Source: Agelas oroides
Lineage: Eukaryota > Porifera > Demospongiae > Agelasida > Agelasidae
Direction of reading: 5' to 3'
DNA length: 64,000 bases
Assembly: GCA_949130485.1 (NCBI GenBank)
Contig: OX422201.1
Location: 2,392,516-2,456,515, forward strand
Each line of letters opens with the position of its first letter. Position 1 is the first letter of the stretch. The position numbers and the translations under genes are program-made. Under the pieces are notes generated by a model. That model made no database searches. It saw only the letters and a program-made list of their open reading frames with translations, and had not been told where the DNA came from. This document shows, in pieces, positions 48,201 to 60,200 of the stretch.

Positions 48201-51200
48201 GAAAGGCAGAAGAAGAAGAAGAAAGTCAGAAGATAGACGATTTGTCCGTTTTGGCGACTTGCCGGTCTGGTGCTTAGCGATACTTTCCAGCAAACTTAAC
48301 AGTCTTTTTGCTCATGAAAACACTCGATAATGCCTGATATGACTCATACAGGCCTTTGACTAATCTAACGAAGACATTTCGAGCGTGTTATTTGTGCACT
48401 TTTAATGTGGCGGCCATTTTTTTTCGGGGTCATCCCTACATATGGCGTACTACCGTACGCCATGATACACATAGATCCAGCATTCCACATTATCCCAGCA
48501 ATCTTGCATTAATTCCCTCATCTCCTTTAATTCTATGTTTACGTAGTCCCAACATACAAGTCACCTCTACAACAAACATTTACACTGAAGGCAAAGCTTG
48601 CATGTATTTTTTGTGTAAGTTTTCAAACAGAGAGTTGCAATGACTACAAGTATCAAAGTGTCAAGCAGAAATGTCTTAGACCTCGCAGCTTCCACAAGTG
48701 TGATGTGTATACCTTTTCTTCTCTGCTACTGGACAAAGTATGTGACTGTGCTGTTGTTTCCACAGGTGTTTATGCGAATGGCTGCCAACATCTATAGCAG
48801 CAGCCACATTATTGCTGGCTATGATATTGAGAGAGTGTACGATGAGAAAACAGGGCAGTGGTAGGTGGAGAACTAACACCTCTAGCTATCAGTCACTTGT
48901 CGCAGAAACCTGGAAGATTGCATCACATGTTAGTAAAGCAGTGTGATGTCACGACTCCTATATGATCAAGGAGCCTATTTTCACTAGCCACTGAGCAAGT
49001 ATCAATGTATTCAAATTAGAAACAGACAGCTTGACTACTGAATAGTAGCCATGAAACAGCAGGTAGACATTTGTAAAGTGCTGTGTTCCTTGTGCTAAGC
49101 CATCATCTGTGGCAGATTCGAAACTTGTAGCCCAGAGCCCCTTTGAAAGTAACCTTGGATCTAGTTTTGATAGATATTGTAGATAATAGATATATATGCC
49201 CACAGTAGTGTGATCTCTGCTGGCTGTTGTTCCAATAGCATACAGGAGTGGAGGGCTTCCTAGACTTTTCTAAGACCTTCTCTGACAATTGAAGGCAACA
49301 CTGGACAAGAGTGATTGCTTGAGCAGCTGTGCCTTGTGCTGTTGAGCTGCTGTATCATGTGATGCAAACTTTCAGGTCTTACCTCACTGTCTTTCTGTGT
49401 TGCATTACTGTGAGGCTTGGTTGAATGATTCTCTACTATCCCCTGTCATTGTCTTTCTTCCATCTGTACATGCTCCGTTTCCTCCTTCTTTCCTCTACTC
49501 CCTCCTCCCACCCCCCTCCCCTCCATTCTCCTCCTCCATTTCACCTTCCTCTTCTCACAGGAGCTCTGTGGCACTTACATCTGCCCTCAGTCTGCAGCTG
49601 CTCCTGTGCTCACTGTGCAGTGATGTCACACTCGCACGTAGGAATGCCTCCTATGCCTCCCTGTTGAGCATTGAACTCAGCTACAATGCAAAAACGGTAT
49701 AGTCACCAACTCTAAATTGTCGCCAATTTGCATGATGTCATCACCAAATACCCATTTTCAGCTTTCAAACATAGACTTGGGTACTTCATTTATGAGTTGT
49801 TGCGGCATCCAGCATCAATTATAACCCAATCAATATTGCAATGTGATTGGGTGGCACGGTTCTTGCTGCAACTGAACGATGTAGGAACTTGCAGGTACCG
49901 TATTTCAAGGTTCAAACAGAGGTTCATGTAAATTGCCTCTGGTGTACATGGGGATCATATACAAGAACGGTGAATTGAAAGAAGCACTTGAGTGTTGAAA
50001 GTTAAGTGGTACATCACTGAAAGGAAACAAGGACCTCATAAGGTGAAGAGATTCAAAAGTGAGTTCTGATTGAGGGTAACCCTACCTGCCACATGCATGT
50101 AGGACAGTGGGAGATCTCAGGTAGAATTGTGGTGGAACAGTGCAGGCAGCATTGATCTTGTAATGAGTAGAGGCCTTTTGTCTTGGGCTGCCTACCAAAT
50201 ACAAAGCCAGTGATGTTTGAGGCCGCCTTGAAAGATTGGTGCATATTGAGCAGGAACCTAGAGCATGGGTTTGTTGTCTAGAGTCAGGAAAGCCAGTTTA
50301 GCCCTTTCAAACATAGTCTTGAGAAGGAAATAATAAAATGACCATGTACAGTGATGATGTGATATTAAAAATTATACACCTCTTTTTACCACATTGAACA
50401 GTTCACTAGGGAACCTGTGCACCCACCAGTACTTGTGCATGAATGGTGTTAGCATAAATGTTCACAAAGGAATAGTGTGGGTTGTTATGTTCCGTGCAAT
50501 CTAGGAATTTTATATACATTTCTAGGCCCCTTCCTTTACTTTCCAAGCCATCAGTTGCCTAGGGATCTTTTTGCCATAGCCATGCACGGCTACATCTTTG
50601 TGCAATGTGATACTACCTTGCTCAACGCTGTGGGATTAGAGTTATGAGTGATCACCTGGTTTAGTACTTTGAAGCAGGTGAACTACTCACTTTTGCTGCG
50701 TAGAAGATGGATAGAAAGAGCAAGCAAGCCGAGCACTCACTCCACAAGAGGGTCTTCTGCAGTTGTAGAATGCAAGAGGATACGAAGCAGAAGATGGCTC
50801 AGTGCATTTAATGCGAGGAGTGGCTCTACCAAAACTGTAAAAATGTCTTTGAACTACCGTATAGCCAGAAAATTCGGCAGGGAATTAATTTGGCAGTTTG
50901 ATTCAACAAAGACACCACCAAATTAATATCGCCAATATTTTAATTTGGTAAGTGTGTTCTACTACTTTCTCACGTTGTCTAGCGAGGTTTTCCTCATTGT
51001 CAGAGAAAGAGTTTAAAGAAGCAAACACAAGCTTGAAAATGCTCAATGGAGAACAATACCTCAAACAAACTGGGCATCGGAAACATCAGAATCAGCCAAT
51101 GGTCTTTAGTAGGCAGAGTAAGTGGTACTGCATCATGAAAATTTCTGGATTGGTGATGAGTGAAGCTCAGTGAACTGGAGCTTTGTTCAATAGGGTGCCA

Positions 51201-54200
51201 AAAGCCTGGCAGTACTTTGAAGATTGTGTTTGTTTTTTTCTGTCAAATCGAAAGCATCTGCACTTGATGGCATGATTGCCATCTGAGAAGGCTTGATGCT
51301 GTAGCTAAGGCTGCTGTAGACGGAAGATGGAAGTCTTTGTCAAGTCTGAGGCTGTCAAATAATATTCCTGTATACATAGATGTTCTGAGTATACATGTGT
51401 TTAGGTACAAACAAAGCTGACATAGTGACCACTAAAGATGACTCAACTACAACTGCAGTCTCCTCAGACAGATTCCTACATTCAAAGTACTGCTTCACTA
51501 TCTATGTTGATACCCCCTTCCACAGCCTTGTGTACCATCAGATTTCCCCACCACCAGTAACCCAGACACTTTTCCTCAGTCCAATAGATATGACTTCCCC
51601 AATCATCTATAGGTAATGCTGTATAGGAATCACTCAGACCTCACTTGTGTTCAGCTTGAAGAAGTTCCCACCAGCAAATCTTTGGACCACTACACCCCCT
51701 ACATGTGCTTCCAAATCATGAATGCTACTGGCTGGATATCATCATTGTAGCCTCCAGCTTCCAGGTTGTTGAAGGAGAGTACTTGTTGGATGTCTATCAC
51801 CATGATGTACATAGCAAGGTGGAGACAACATCAAGCTTTGGCAAATGTAGCCTTGCTCCCAGGCTATGTGCTCTCTCCTTACAAATTGTTCCTCTGTTTC
51901 ACAGCAAAGTTCATGGCGATCCTGCAAGGGACTGGTGATATTACATCAATAAAAAGCAACATATAAACTATGGGTGTGTAATGAACTGGAATAAGGGAAT
52001 AAAGCCCTCAAAAAATCACTGCAGGGCTACAACCGGGTCATGATTGGAAAACTGAGCAATGAATGTAGTGAGTGTTTAGTGAAGGTTGTTGAAGGAGAGT
52101 ACTTGTTGCAGCAGTGGGTCTATCTAGCCTCGTTCCCAGGCCTTCCCCAGCTCCAGTTTTTGATCGCTTGCAGTATCATACTGCAAGCGATCAAAAACTG
52201 GAGCCGGGGGAGGCCTGGGAACGAGGCTAGGTCTATCACCATGAAAGCCTTCAGAAATATGTTCTATACAGTGAGCACATAGTCTGTTGCCAAATTGGGA
52301 CGAGAGATGGCTTGGCACAATAGTTTGTATTCTCTAGTGCCATAGTCCAGGGCAAGAAGCCGCAAGATCACGATCAAAGTTTCAAAGTTTAGTTTCATTT
52401 TGCACTGACCCAGAGGGTATGGCATACATATATAATCACAACAATACAACACAATCACAGTTCAAGGTTGATCCAGGTAACAAGTCGCTCTTTCCACCAT
52501 CCACTGGCCAGTCTGTGGTCGTCGGCAACGCACACCAGAGAGGCTACCCATCCCACCGTGGCAGGGGTTAGGTCACTCAATTCGCAAGTGCTTTCGCTCT
52601 TCCACGTGTGTGCACCTAGTGACCTCAGATATCTTCGTCTATACGGTTGCAACCGTCGACAACTCACACCAAAGAGGCTATACCCATCTCACCATGACGA
52701 CTCACACGGATGAGAGCATCTGCCATGTGTGTGAGTCTAGCAGGTACAGAGTCTTTAACAGCAATCCCGACCTGGTTAACCTCTCGTCACATTCGAGGGA
52801 TAGATCCTCATTCATGGGAGCGTGCGTGCTGAGTCACACGATCCGGTTTCTGCGCATGCGCATTGAAACTCAAGTTCGTGTTGAGTCATATGGAGTCGAT
52901 TAGCTGTTCCACTTGTGGAGTTCTGTACGGCAGCCGTCGCTCAAAGACATGGAGTAGCTGTCCAGGTCTGTACAATGGCGAGTTCCAACGTTGACGTTGA
53001 CGGTATCTCAACAGTAGCCAGTGGAATGCTGAGACCGAAGGTTTGTGAGCGAAAATGCGTTCTGTTGGACTCGGTAAAGTAGCTTAATTTAAACTCAGCC
53101 AGAGCCGCTTTTGGCTTCAAGAGGCTTGTAAAGCCCAACCCATCATCTTCAAATTATTGAGCAAAGCGTTGTGCTTGCATACAAAAGGTATACAAGTCAC
53201 AAGGTCTGTAAAACTTTCTATTTAGCGGCATCACTGGAAATATTGTGTGGTTCCCAGCACTGAGGGGAGGGGGAAAGGAACACCTGGCATCTACTGTTTG
53301 CACATGCGTCTGACGGTCAAGTTCCCATAGTATTATATCTGCTCTATGCTATGCTAAAATTATTCAATTTGCCTCTCAAAGACCACTGCAACGCTATACT
53401 CCCTGGGAGAGATACCTTTGAAATCAGAAATGACATCACTTTGTCAGAAAGGTTCTGCATCGTATTGTTCAAGGCAATTAATTGGTGAACTTCAAAAGAA
53501 AAGATTGTGACTCCATGTGTTCTGACATTTAGCTGGAAACGAAGAGCTTGGTGCTTTCACCACTCCCTCATCATCATTCACACAGAGTGGGCATCTTCCA
53601 CAGAGGAGAAATCGGCTGATTCACAGCGGTTAGTGTAACGAAAATGCTTGTAAAAATACTTGGAAGTTAACTCACATGTGCATATAGTAGACACCAGGTG
53701 CTCCTTTCCCCCTTCCTTTAGCGTGGAAGCCAGGATAGTGTACTTTTAAATCTTGCATTAACTTGAAACTTTACTTATCTTTTTGATAACACAAATTCAC
53801 AACACTTACAGTGACTAGGGTGTATGAACATGATCACCTCACATGCAAAGCAGACCGTGGCTACTGACTGCAATACCTGAACGTCCTTGCCCAGAAGCTG
53901 TCAAAAGACCTTCATAGAAAGCCAGTGCTTGCTTTTGCACGAACCCAGAAAATGCTGAGCGGTGGATGTCAAGCTGGATGCTCACTAAGAGCTCACTCGC
54001 TTGTTCAGTAGTGCTATCCACGATTGAGATCATGAGCAATGTGAGTTGAGCTGGGTGCTCATGCTGAACTCGCTCACTTGCTGAATAGCGCTATCTTCAA
54101 GCTGGCTCAATGTGCATCACTTGCTCAGCACCAATGAAAATCACTTGCGGGCGCTTCCAGGGGCCAAAAACATGACATACATTTGCAATTTACAGTTGGC

Positions 54201-57200
54201 GCCAAGAATACAACACGACTATTAAACAGCACTGACACTTGTTACATCATGACTATGCTTACGTCGCAATTACTACACTTCGCTGTGCTCAGCAATTAGC
54301 TCAGCTAGCTTTGTGATGGCTAATATGATACTTTTGTTTGCCGCGTACCATTGAGTTGGACTAGCTGGGAAAGATGCTCTCAAGTATTAGCCTTAGTTCC
54401 AAGCTTCCTATTAATGTAAGGTTGGTGAGTTTTCTTACATATTTGATGTCATTATCTCGCGTGTCTAGCTGGTGAACAGCAATTGTCATACACATAAAGC
54501 ATTGAACGTACAGTTGGTTGAACAATAATTATGTAAAATGCTATTTCAGACATTTTTTGCTATTTGCCAATTACTAAATGTTCACATTAGAAAACTTACC
54601 AAACCTTCCCCCGCTTATCATGCTGCAAGTGATCAGAAGCTAGTTTGGGGCTGAGAATGAGGCTACTCAGGTAATGAAGAGCACTGAAGTGCTTAACCCT
54701 CGGCACGTAGTATTAACGCAGAGTCACAGGGCACAGCTAAGTAGGCGAAGGAAATTAGATAGCTAGCTGAGACTACACAAAGTCGTACAGGATAACAGTG
54801 TCCCAAGTTGTCCTAGTATCCCTTTATCTTGCCCCAACAAACCCCTCCCTAATGTAGTGAGCATGTGTAGTGAGTAGGGAATCTGTGGGACATTCCCCGG
54901 TAATCCTGGATATGTACCATGCCTGTACATACATATTGTGCTATGCCTGTTACATACATATTGTAGCAGTATTGACCATATGCTTCAAACCGAACGAGGA
55001 CCGATTTCGCCGAGAACGTTTCGTTCAAGAGTTATGCTGTGATTCGTTTGCCACGGCGAGTGCTAGTCGGCCATATTCTAGTCTGAGAACAAGTTCACAC
55101 GCCCTGGTCTAGTCTGGGATCCCGGGAGTACTGTGGCGCTGCGCTGTACTCCCACAGCATGGCATCTTTCTCCAATGGAGGAAGTGTCTTTGATCAAACC
55201 CTAACAAAGTTCTGATAGCACATACTGAACTTTTGTAATAAGCTGATCGAAAAATTTTTAAGAAAAATTTATGTCTTTGTCTCCTTCAGGTTGGACGGGT
55301 ATTGTCAGACATTATGGCTAAGATCTCCACGGAGACAATCAGCCTAGACATGCTCTCTCTGGTACGACGATCACGGGATGCAATTGAGAGAAAGCGAAAA
55401 ATTCTTGCCACTCCACCTCAAGTATGTCCTGTAAATTAGATTTAATCCTTGACCACTGAACTTACACAGACATGGCTTTGCATGAAGTAGCCAAGTGAAA
55501 ACACACACACTAGAACAAATACCACCACCCCTACCCCTCTAAGAGTTGCTAAAGTTCACAGCCTGTATATGTTAAGGTTACAGTACTCCCACCATACTGG
55601 AATCTTGCAGCGTAATGGGTGCTTGCAATCATGGGGTGCTTATTTTTGTGATGTGCTAATAAATGCATAGAACAAGATACCATAATGCTACAATGTTTTG
55701 CGTGAACTTTACTTTTGCAAATTTTGCGAGTGCTGACGGCATCGCAAAGAAAAGATCGCAATAATTAAACTTGTGGGGGAGGCTCTTGGTAGGTGTGGTG
55801 AACGGACACATTGACGTCGAACCAATGAACGTTAGCTGGCTGTTCCAGGAGAAGCAAGGGTAGTGGATGTTTCCAGCCTTGTGTAGTATAACAACAGTGA
55901 AGGTGGCAGAATAAGTTCCAATGTTCTTCAGAAGCTGGGGTTTTTTTCAAGATGAGTAATGGTATTAGCCACTATTTCAGTCTGACTATGGGACACAATT
56001 GTATATTGATATTCATGACTATTATTGCGAGTGCTTGTAAAAATTGAGGGAGGGGCTAAGATAGGTACTGCTCATTCACAAAGATAAGATCGCAAATTAG
56101 CCTAAAAATGGCAAAATCGCAAAGGTTTCTCACACGCAAAACATAATAGCATTATGGCAGTAGTATTAGCTGTGATGTGTTTCAAGTCATTAGTTTCTCT
56201 CCTTGCTAATCCTTGTCCCGCATTTGTAGCAGTCCAAGGACCAGAAGTATTCTCACCATGGTGTAAACGTTACATCTGTTTGGATAGTAATGGTTATTAA
56301 TAAACAGCTTAAGCTTTATCCAAGACCTTGCATGTGCAGGGTTTCATACTGAGGACTCTGAGGAGGTGGGGGGGAGGGGGGGGGCACTAGGATTCCCCCC
56401 ACCCCCTCCCCCAGGAATGTGAAAATCATAATGTCATAGTTGCCTCAACAGCTACAATAGGATATACGTACAACACAATAACAAAATTCAGCATAATTAT
56501 TGGCTTAATATATTAAAGTCACAAAAAAAAGTTTTCTGAACAAAAGCAAATGCATGTAGGGATGGAACCCTCAAAACCAGCCAAACTAGATGGAAATGAC
56601 ACCATAATACTTTCACAACATCCCTATATCTTGTGCCATTTTGCCAACTATGCACACTACATGTTTGTTATGCACTATCAATGCTATGCCCCACTACCCC
56701 ACCGTTGTCACAATAGGGGATGGGATGGGTAATTGACACGGGAAACTGTCAACTGCCCCACCCATAGAGCAATCATACTGGTCAATTCTCCCATACTGAC
56801 CCCATGCACCACCAGGAAATATGCCAGGGATTTGACATCTTGAATCAGATTACACAAAGCACATACCATAGTCCCCCCAAAATATATTAGTAGTTTCTTT
56901 GACATGCAGAAGTTTGGCATCCCTTGTCAAGTTCACGATCGCTCACACATTAGTACCGCCCCTTCCTGTCCTTCCTGAGTAGTGATGTAAGTGGAAAGGT
57001 GTGGCCTAGACTTGTTACTATGCAATAGGCAGGAATTTACCCCGCAGTCTTATTTGGCTTTGTAACTTTGTGCGCTAGGCGCTCGTTTGTATTGTGTGCA
57101 TATATATATGCTTCCCGCATCCAGAGGGTTAATGAGGTGGAGCAAGCGATACAGGAACAGGTGAGAATGCATGTAAGTCCCCTGAGGCAAGCAAGATAGG

Positions 57201-60200
57201 AGTAGATGAAAGTGCACCCGAGTGCCCTGAAGCAAGTGAGAGTGTTTGTGAGTCAAGTGGAAGACTGAGGGAGTGTAACTGTACATCAAATGGCCTGTTT
57301 GGGTTACTGACTACCCAAGGAGACCTCACTGAAAATGCAACTCGCCATCTGACTCACTGGCTGAGGACAACCCAGAGAGCTAATAGATGATACTTGAGGA
57401 GAAAGGGAACATGTGATTGAATCCTCTTTGGGAGTTGTGGAGAGAAGAAAGGTTCAGGAGAAATTGGCCCAGGTGAGACTCCAAACATAAATTCCAAAGA
57501 AGGGGTTGAAGACCTGCTACATGAAGATGAAGTGCTACATAGGATATGGAGTTGTTCAGGACTCTTGTTCACTAGTAGAGAGGCTCAACATGTCAGTATT
57601 AGGATCAGAAGATTTGTCTTCCTTTCGTACCAAGCTGACTGCTGTTGTTTTCACTTGAGCAATTTCAACTCTGTTTCCAGTTCAAATCTCTTCTGTTTAA
57701 GCATGCTAATCTCTACAGTGATGTTGTCACATAACTAGTATTGGTGAGAGTTACTTCCTTGCACCATACGTGACAGCAAGCACATACCAAGATGTCATGC
57801 TGTGGATGTAGTGGAATACCATTACTTTATGGCACTGCAGTTTTTGCCTGGCTCTCTTTGGCGCTCAGAGTACTCATCTTTATAACAGTCAAACCACTCC
57901 ATCTCACATGTTTGATGTCCCTGGGGTTGAAAACCCACTCTCTAGCACGTGCAGGACTGCTGTACTTTCCGACAATTCTTGCTGCAGTTCCTTTGCAGCA
58001 TTCATCATATATAATAATTGACATGGATATTATAATAAACAACGATCTTACCTTGTGCTGAATCACCACCTTCAGGATGTGATTGTTTGGGTTGCGACGA
58101 CACCCATAAACTCCCCAGCCCACTCCTCATCCTTGATATCTGCAGAAAGATATCTGCGTGCTTCCCCTTCTGATCATCAAGTGCTTTAAAAATCTCCTTC
58201 AACAGCAGATCTGGGTTGCTTTCTGACTTAGATGCCGACAGGAAGGTCACAGGACGACAGCGCTCTTGAATCGAACCAACACTCGCTTCTCCTTTGCCAT
58301 CTGTATTCCACGTGTAGTTTACAAACGCTACACACGTCCGCATACTATAATATTCCAAAGAATGTCAATTACCCCATTCATGGGGTACGCTCCGGGGTCA
58401 AATCCCCACCGCAACTCACCCTTTCCCCGAGGGAGGGGTAATGGGGCATAACATTGATAGGTGTATTATGTGGAAAGCAGTGGAGTGGGTAGTGCTGGGT
58501 GTGTAGCACATGTTGATATGCATGTTGACGTGCATGGAGAGCGAGTTGTGTTGTGGGTGGCTGCAACTTAATTGCTATTAAGCAGACATGGCAGATATCC
58601 AAGTAAAATTTTTCCACAGAATAAAGAATGCTGTTCTCGGTTCTCTTGAGCATGCTGCTTTTCCAGAGTACCATCTGGGAGTGACTCGAGCTCAATCTTC
58701 AATTTCTCACATGTGCCACAAGTATCAGACTTTGGGTAACCAAATGAAAGATTGAATTCTGTATTAAACACTTGGGAATAGTAGTAGTAGGATTCTGAAT
58801 GCCTGCTTCATATTTCTGAAGATAAAGACGATGCATTTCAGCAACCGAGAGGGTAGGAGACAAGAATCGACGACGTTTATTCTTGTTTCTCGAGTAGTGG
58901 GACTTCATTGCTGGGAAAGACTTAATATGATCTCTCACCTGTTTCTTTACCTCAGCTGATATCTTATGAGGTCTATTGGTGTGCTTTCCTCTCATATCTT
59001 TGGGAGAGACAATGGACGAAGATGATGCTTTAGCAATTCGCTGCACACGACTGAGTGATACTCCATGGAGAGACGCAAATGCCTTTTTACAAACAATTTC
59101 TCGCTTACCGTCAACACGCACCTACAGATAAGAGTGAGAGAGAAAGAGAGAGAGAGGCAAAGTGGATGGTGAGATAGAAATGAGCTAGATCAACAATGTA
59201 CAACCATAATACCACTAGTGTTTACTTACAGATGTAGCTTGCTCGCCTCTGGCTTCTGGTCTGTGATTGCTGCCTTGGTCATCTCCTTTTCACCTGCAAT
59301 GAAGTAATGAGTCCAAATAGGTGGGCATCTTGCAGCTCTTTATTTGAAAGAGAATTGTACGCTTCTAAAATCGCATCTCTTTCTTCCTGATTGAAAAGCT
59401 CAAAAAACATCTTTTGTGACAGCTGCAAGGATCTCCAGTGGACCAGGCTGGAACTTTCTTGCCTGTAGATGGTGACACGTACTCTTGACCTCTTGCTCTT
59501 TTGGCTTTGGCGACAGAGTGCTTCCAGGTTTCTGGTCTACGAGGCCTCTTTCTGGGTCGTTGTGGTCTTCTGGGCGTCTCACTACCTGAACTTCCATTAG
59601 TGGAATGTCCATTGCCAGCAAGGTTCACTGTCACCGACACCGACGTATGGATGGAAAGACCACTTGGTTAGCCTCGTTCCCAGGCTCTCCCCTTGCCCCG
59701 ACGAAATAGAAAAGGAGGGGGAGAGCCTGGGACCGATTCGCACGTGATATCATGGCACGACGACTTTGCACTAACCATTAAATAACCTGAAACGTCACTT
59801 ACATGAAGACTGCGAAGTAGCCGTGAAGTACTCTCAGCTCAAGATTTTGTTACACTACAACTCGTTTATTGTTGTGTAGCTATGTTGGAGCTTTAAAATG
59901 TGGTTGTGATTCTGTTTTGTACGCCAGAGTGTAGTGCTACCCAACTCAAGTCTTTGTTCATAGCCAAAGTCTTACCTACGTACCCGGTAATTCTCCGCCA
60001 TCGCTGCTGTTTGAGCCGTGCCGAGGTCTCACCGACGCAGTCACCACTTACTTGTTTCAGTAGTAATATGTAGCTGTTTGAGTCAGCCAATCACGTGGCT
60101 GCATAATTTTGTCACGACTTTTGTAATTATTGCTGTGACGTCTACGTGCCGCGATATCACGTGCGAATCGGTCCCAGGCTCTCCCCCTCCTTTTTTATTT

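Larger units (their letters stand above)
45848..48465. mobile_element. Hairpin-ended element, copy A (Helentron-like candidate)
   Basis: Left arm 45849-45987 and right arm 46533-46671 are, by eye, exact complements over 139 bp. Both carry ATGTAGGGATGG/CCATCCCTACAT words. Between them lie 0.5 kb including a nested MITE (46150-46344). The tail (46672-48465) contains the repeat-protein frame on the minus strand. It ends CATCCCTACAT (48431-48441), then stem ATGGCGTAC / GTACGCCAT with loop TACC (48442-48463) and GATAC. The last ~430 bp match copy B's tail. Confidence 0.7.

Noticed and set aside
52455-52903. Open frames on both strands in a CpG-rich segment
   Set aside because: No splice-framed partners or known motifs; I could not decide between transposon relic and chance.
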